DNA of 8,839 nt from Peptostreptococcaceae bacterium (GTDB lineage: Bacteria > Bacillota_A > Clostridia > Peptostreptococcales > Acidaminobacteraceae), in assembly GCA_013619035.1 (NCBI GenBank), contig JABXKX010000322.1:1-8839 (forward strand). Reading direction: 5' to 3'. The notes beneath the pieces were generated by a model that was not told where the DNA came from, ran no database searches, and saw only the letters and a program-made list of their open reading frames with translations. Positions 6,632-8,839 of the stretch are shown here, one piece after another. Within the stretch, counting starts at the first letter, position 1. Every line of letters starts with the position of its first letter. The translations under genes were made by a program, and so were the position numbers.

Positions 6632-6657
6632 AATAGAGGCCGATTGGCCTCTATTTC
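6631..6657. terminator. Bidirectional terminator shared by the chemoreceptor and helicase genes
   Basis: AAATAGAGGCC (6631-6641) pairs perfectly with GGCCTCTATTT (6646-6656) around the 4-nt loop GATT. The arm ends give short T-runs on both strands. The last base of the chemoreceptor stop (6629-6631) and the whole helicase stop (TAG on the minus strand, 6651-6653) lie within the hairpin, so it serves both converging genes. Confidence 0.88.
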
Positions 6658-8741
6658 ATTTTCATTATTATTTTTGAATCCAAACAAAGTTCAGCAGATA
6701 GTACCTTGGTTGTGTCTTTAAATTCAATCATCATTCGATCTTCATCAATATCAACTAGAATGCCAACGCCGAAAGAAGTGTGAAGCAGTTTATCTCCAAT
6801 ACTAAAGTCGATTGTAATTTTGGACTTTTTTTGAAGTCTATAATTATCTGTTTGTAACAAACTACCAGCGCCTTCTATAAACTCTTTAACAAAAGGAGAG
6901 GTTTTATTGTATTTTCCATTTCGAAATTTAGTATGGACCAAAGAAATCTTACTTTTAGCTCGACTGAGTGCAACGTAGAATAACCTGCGTTCTTCCTCAA
7001 ATAAACTCGCATCTCCTTTTTCCATGCATTCAGTAGCATGTTTTGATGGGAATATACAATCATCTAAATCAACAATATAAACGTGATCAAATTCTAAACC
7101 TTTTGATCCGTGCATCGTGAATAGCTTTAGAGCATGAGGGTTTTTATTGTTAGCTGCAGTAAAAAGAATCTTTTTTAGATCATTTAAGCGTTCTAAGAAA
7201 GAAACAAGACTGTCGGTACCTCGGGCTAAGACTTTCAAAATATCAAGCGTTTTGTTTTGTGCCTCTAAAGACAGATTGTTCTTTTTGCAATGTTCAGTTA
7301 AAAATGATTTGTAATTTAACTCATCTTCTATAAAATCAATTGCAGTTTCTGGTCGTAACTTACTTAAATATTCAAAGTTAGATTTTATTTTTCGAAGTGT
7401 TTTGAGTTTAAATGGCTCTAAATTAGGTATTTGTATAAGTGTATCAAAGAGATTAATCCCATTGTAATGGTCTTTGATATACTGTAACTGGATTTTTGAC
7501 AAATAGGCATTCATCTTATAATAGATACGTTCAAAAGATTGAATATCATTTGGAACCATAGCGACTTTCATAAAAGCCAAAATATCTTGTGTGCACCAGT
7601 TGTTAAAAAAGTGATGTTTAAAATCTTTTATCACAAAATCGACATCCTCACGATTTAGTCGATCGGCTAAAGGTATCAAAGATATATTATTTCTAAATAA
7701 AATAGCTTCGCTGGTCTCACTGTTTTTATGGGTCTCAACGATATAACCTACTTGTTCTTCCGTTGTATCGGTGTATATGAGTTTGATATCAGCACTCTTT
7801 TGATGGAACGCTTGAAATAATTTTTGATGTCGTACTTTATTATTGGATATAACATGATCACAAACTGAAATAATATCTTTTGATGATCTGTAATTGGTAC
7901 CTAAAAGATATCTTTTGGTGTTTGGATAATACGCTTCAATATTAACGATCGCTTCAGGGTAAGCACCTCTAAAACCATAAATGCTTTGGTCGTCATCAGC
8001 AACCATATAGATATTCTGGTGTTTTTTTGCAAGTAATTGTATGATTTCATGTTGTACTTTTGAGGTATCTTGACTTTCGTCGACTTGAATAAAATCAAAC
8101 TTATTTTGATAAAACTCTAATATGTGAGGTTTCTTTACAAGCAAGGTATGACACATGGTCAACATATCATCGAAATCCATTAAGAGATGTTCTTTTTTGT
8201 AAGCCTCATATTTTAAGTAAATATCAGAAAAATTATCAGTCGTAGAGTCGTACTCTTTAGGATCCATTAACATATTTTTGATGTAACCAATACCAGAAGC
8301 TAATTCTTCATAGATTTCATCGTTTATGAACTTGTGATTGGTCTCTTTATAGATTTCTTTTAATAACTGTTGTTTTGATATTGGTGATTCTTTAGATTCC
8401 AATAAGACATAGTCTCTGTTTATGGTTTTAAAATAAGACAATAAAACAGAATAACAGAATCTATGAATCGTTGAAAATCCAATTTTATAAGGTAACTGAC
8501 TAAAGAGTGTATGATATCTTTCTTGCATATCAAGAGCTGCAGCCTTAGAAAATGTTAATGATAATATACGTTTCGGATCTACATGATGTTCATGTATCAG
8601 CTGAACCGTTCTACATATTAGAATAGTGGTTTTACCAGAACCAGGAACCGCTAAAACTAAAGCCGGACCGGTATGATGATGAACAGCTTCTTCTTGAGCT
8701 TCATTCAGTTTAAATGAAAGTGTTTCATTAAATATAGACAT
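6651..8741 (-). CDS. UvrD/PcrA/Rep-family superfamily 1 DNA helicase
   Basis: This 696-aa ATP-driven 3'-5' DNA translocase/helicase is of the type used in repair, replication restart and conflict resolution. All SF1A motifs are visible: Q motif LNEAQ (12-16), Walker A VPGSGKT (32-38), Ia LTFSKAA (62-68), II VDESQDT (220-226), III ADDDQSIYGFRGA (248-260), IV NYRSS (283-287), V TMHGSKGLEFD (542-552), VI EEERRLFYVALSRAK (582-596). A C-terminal beta-barrel (about 647-686, GDKLLHTSFGVGILVDI) matches the Tudor-like domain that contacts RNA polymerase in PcrA/UvrD. It is slightly shorter than B. subtilis PcrA (about 740 aa). Motif VI has ALSRAK where PcrA usually has ALTRA, and Walker A has Val for the usual Gly; both look tolerable. 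There is no nuclease domain. The ATG at 8741 is chosen because AAAGGA lies 6 nt upstream and the longer TTG frame starts inside the -10 element. It could be the housekeeping PcrA or a paralogue. Confidence 0.93.
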   Translation of the reverse strand: MSIFNETLSFKLNEAQEEAVHHHTGPALVLAVPGSGKTTILICRTVQLIHEHHVDPKRILSLTFSKAAALDMQERYHTLFSQLPYKIGFSTIHRFCYSVLLSYFKTINRDYVLLESKESPISKQQLLKEIYKETNHKFINDEIYEELASGIGYIKNMLMDPKEYDSTTDNFSDIYLKYEAYKKEHLLMDFDDMLTMCHTLLVKKPHILEFYQNKFDFIQVDESQDTSKVQHEIIQLLAKKHQNIYMVADDDQSIYGFRGAYPEAIVNIEAYYPNTKRYLLGTNYRSSKDIISVCDHVISNNKVRHQKLFQAFHQKSADIKLIYTDTTEEQVGYIVETHKNSETSEAILFRNNISLIPLADRLNREDVDFVIKDFKHHFFNNWCTQDILAFMKVAMVPNDIQSFERIYYKMNAYLSKIQLQYIKDHYNGINLFDTLIQIPNLEPFKLKTLRKIKSNFEYLSKLRPETAIDFIEDELNYKSFLTEHCKKNNLSLEAQNKTLDILKVLARGTDSLVSFLERLNDLKKILFTAANNKNPHALKLFTMHGSKGLEFDHVYIVDLDDCIFPSKHATECMEKGDASLFEEERRLFYVALSRAKSKISLVHTKFRNGKYNKTSPFVKEFIEGAGSLLQTDNYRLQKKSKITIDFSIGDKLLHTSFGVGILVDIDEDRMMIEFKDTTKVLSAELCLDSKIIMKMK

Positions 8742-8747
8742 ATAATT

Positions 8748-8753
8748 TCCTTT
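8748..8753 (-). promoter_or_regulatory. Ribosome binding site of the helicase gene
   Basis: AAAGGA on the minus strand lies 6 nt before ATG 8741. It supports that start over the TTG at 8777, which has no upstream Shine-Dalgarno site. Confidence 0.7.
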
Positions 8754-8776
8754 ACAATTGTATAAATTTCTTTTCA

Positions 8777-8785
8777 ATTATATCA
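8777..8785 (-). promoter_or_regulatory. Extended -10 promoter of the helicase gene
   Basis: The minus strand reads TGATATAAT here, the same nine bases as the promoter at 3307-3315. The -35 region is weak. Transcription should begin near 8770, giving a leader of about 30 nt. Bases 8786-8839, to the window edge, hold no recognisable gene. Confidence 0.65.
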
Positions 8786-8839
8786 TATATCTACCAATTT
8801 AATTGACTTATTTCGAAGTGAAAAGCAACCGAGTATTTC

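Noticed and set aside
8742..8777. Twelve-residue longer helicase from TTG 8777
   Set aside because: The TTG overlaps the predicted -10 element and would lie upstream of the transcript; ATG 8741 has a good ribosome binding site.
8803..8839. Plus-strand TTGACT as a -35 for a gene to the right
   Set aside because: No -10-like hexamer lies at the proper distance before the window ends.

Overview
The window is AT-rich and bacterial, with strong Shine-Dalgarno sites, short intergenic gaps and several near-consensus sigma-A promoters. A PPi-type phosphofructokinase of the GGNDS / PKTIDND class, an M32 carboxypeptidase, TTG/ATG starts and Firmicutes-like genes together suggest a low-GC Firmicutes/Tenericutes lineage, for example a relative of Acholeplasma or Izemoplasma. 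That placement is inference. All tryptophans are TGG and no reading frame needs TGA as Trp, so the standard bacterial code applies and a Mycoplasma-type code does not.

Layout. Bases 1-1025 hold the 3' two-thirds of an M32 metallocarboxypeptidase gene that enters from the left edge. A textbook promoter (TTGACA, 18-nt spacer, TATAAT) lies inside its last codons. It should drive the next gene, a 405-aa PPi-dependent phosphofructokinase (1108-2325), through an ~80-nt leader that carries a hairpin. A strong intrinsic terminator (2331-2357) closes that unit. Next comes an alpha/beta-hydrolase-fold protein (2408-3289) that keeps the nucleophile serine but appears to have lost the catalytic histidine. 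Its stop codon sits inside a long AT-rich hairpin.

Bases 3307-6657 look like one three-gene transcription unit: a 30-aa hydrophobic peptide (3336-3428), a membrane-anchored extracellular beta-sandwich protein (3444-4172), and a methyl-accepting chemotaxis receptor (4196-6631). The receptor has a very unusual ~135-residue cytoplasmic N-terminal extension, first acidic and then lysine-rich, ahead of TM1. This unit is the most novel part of the window. A surface beta-sandwich protein co-expressed with a dCache receptor suggests a sensing or adhesion module, but that is inference from context.

The receptor gene converges on a UvrD/PcrA/Rep-type helicase gene (6651-8741, minus strand). The two genes share one bidirectional terminator hairpin that overlaps both stop codons. 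The helicase has its own extended -10 promoter near the right edge. I saw no tRNA, rRNA, CRISPR array, insertion sequence or long repeat.
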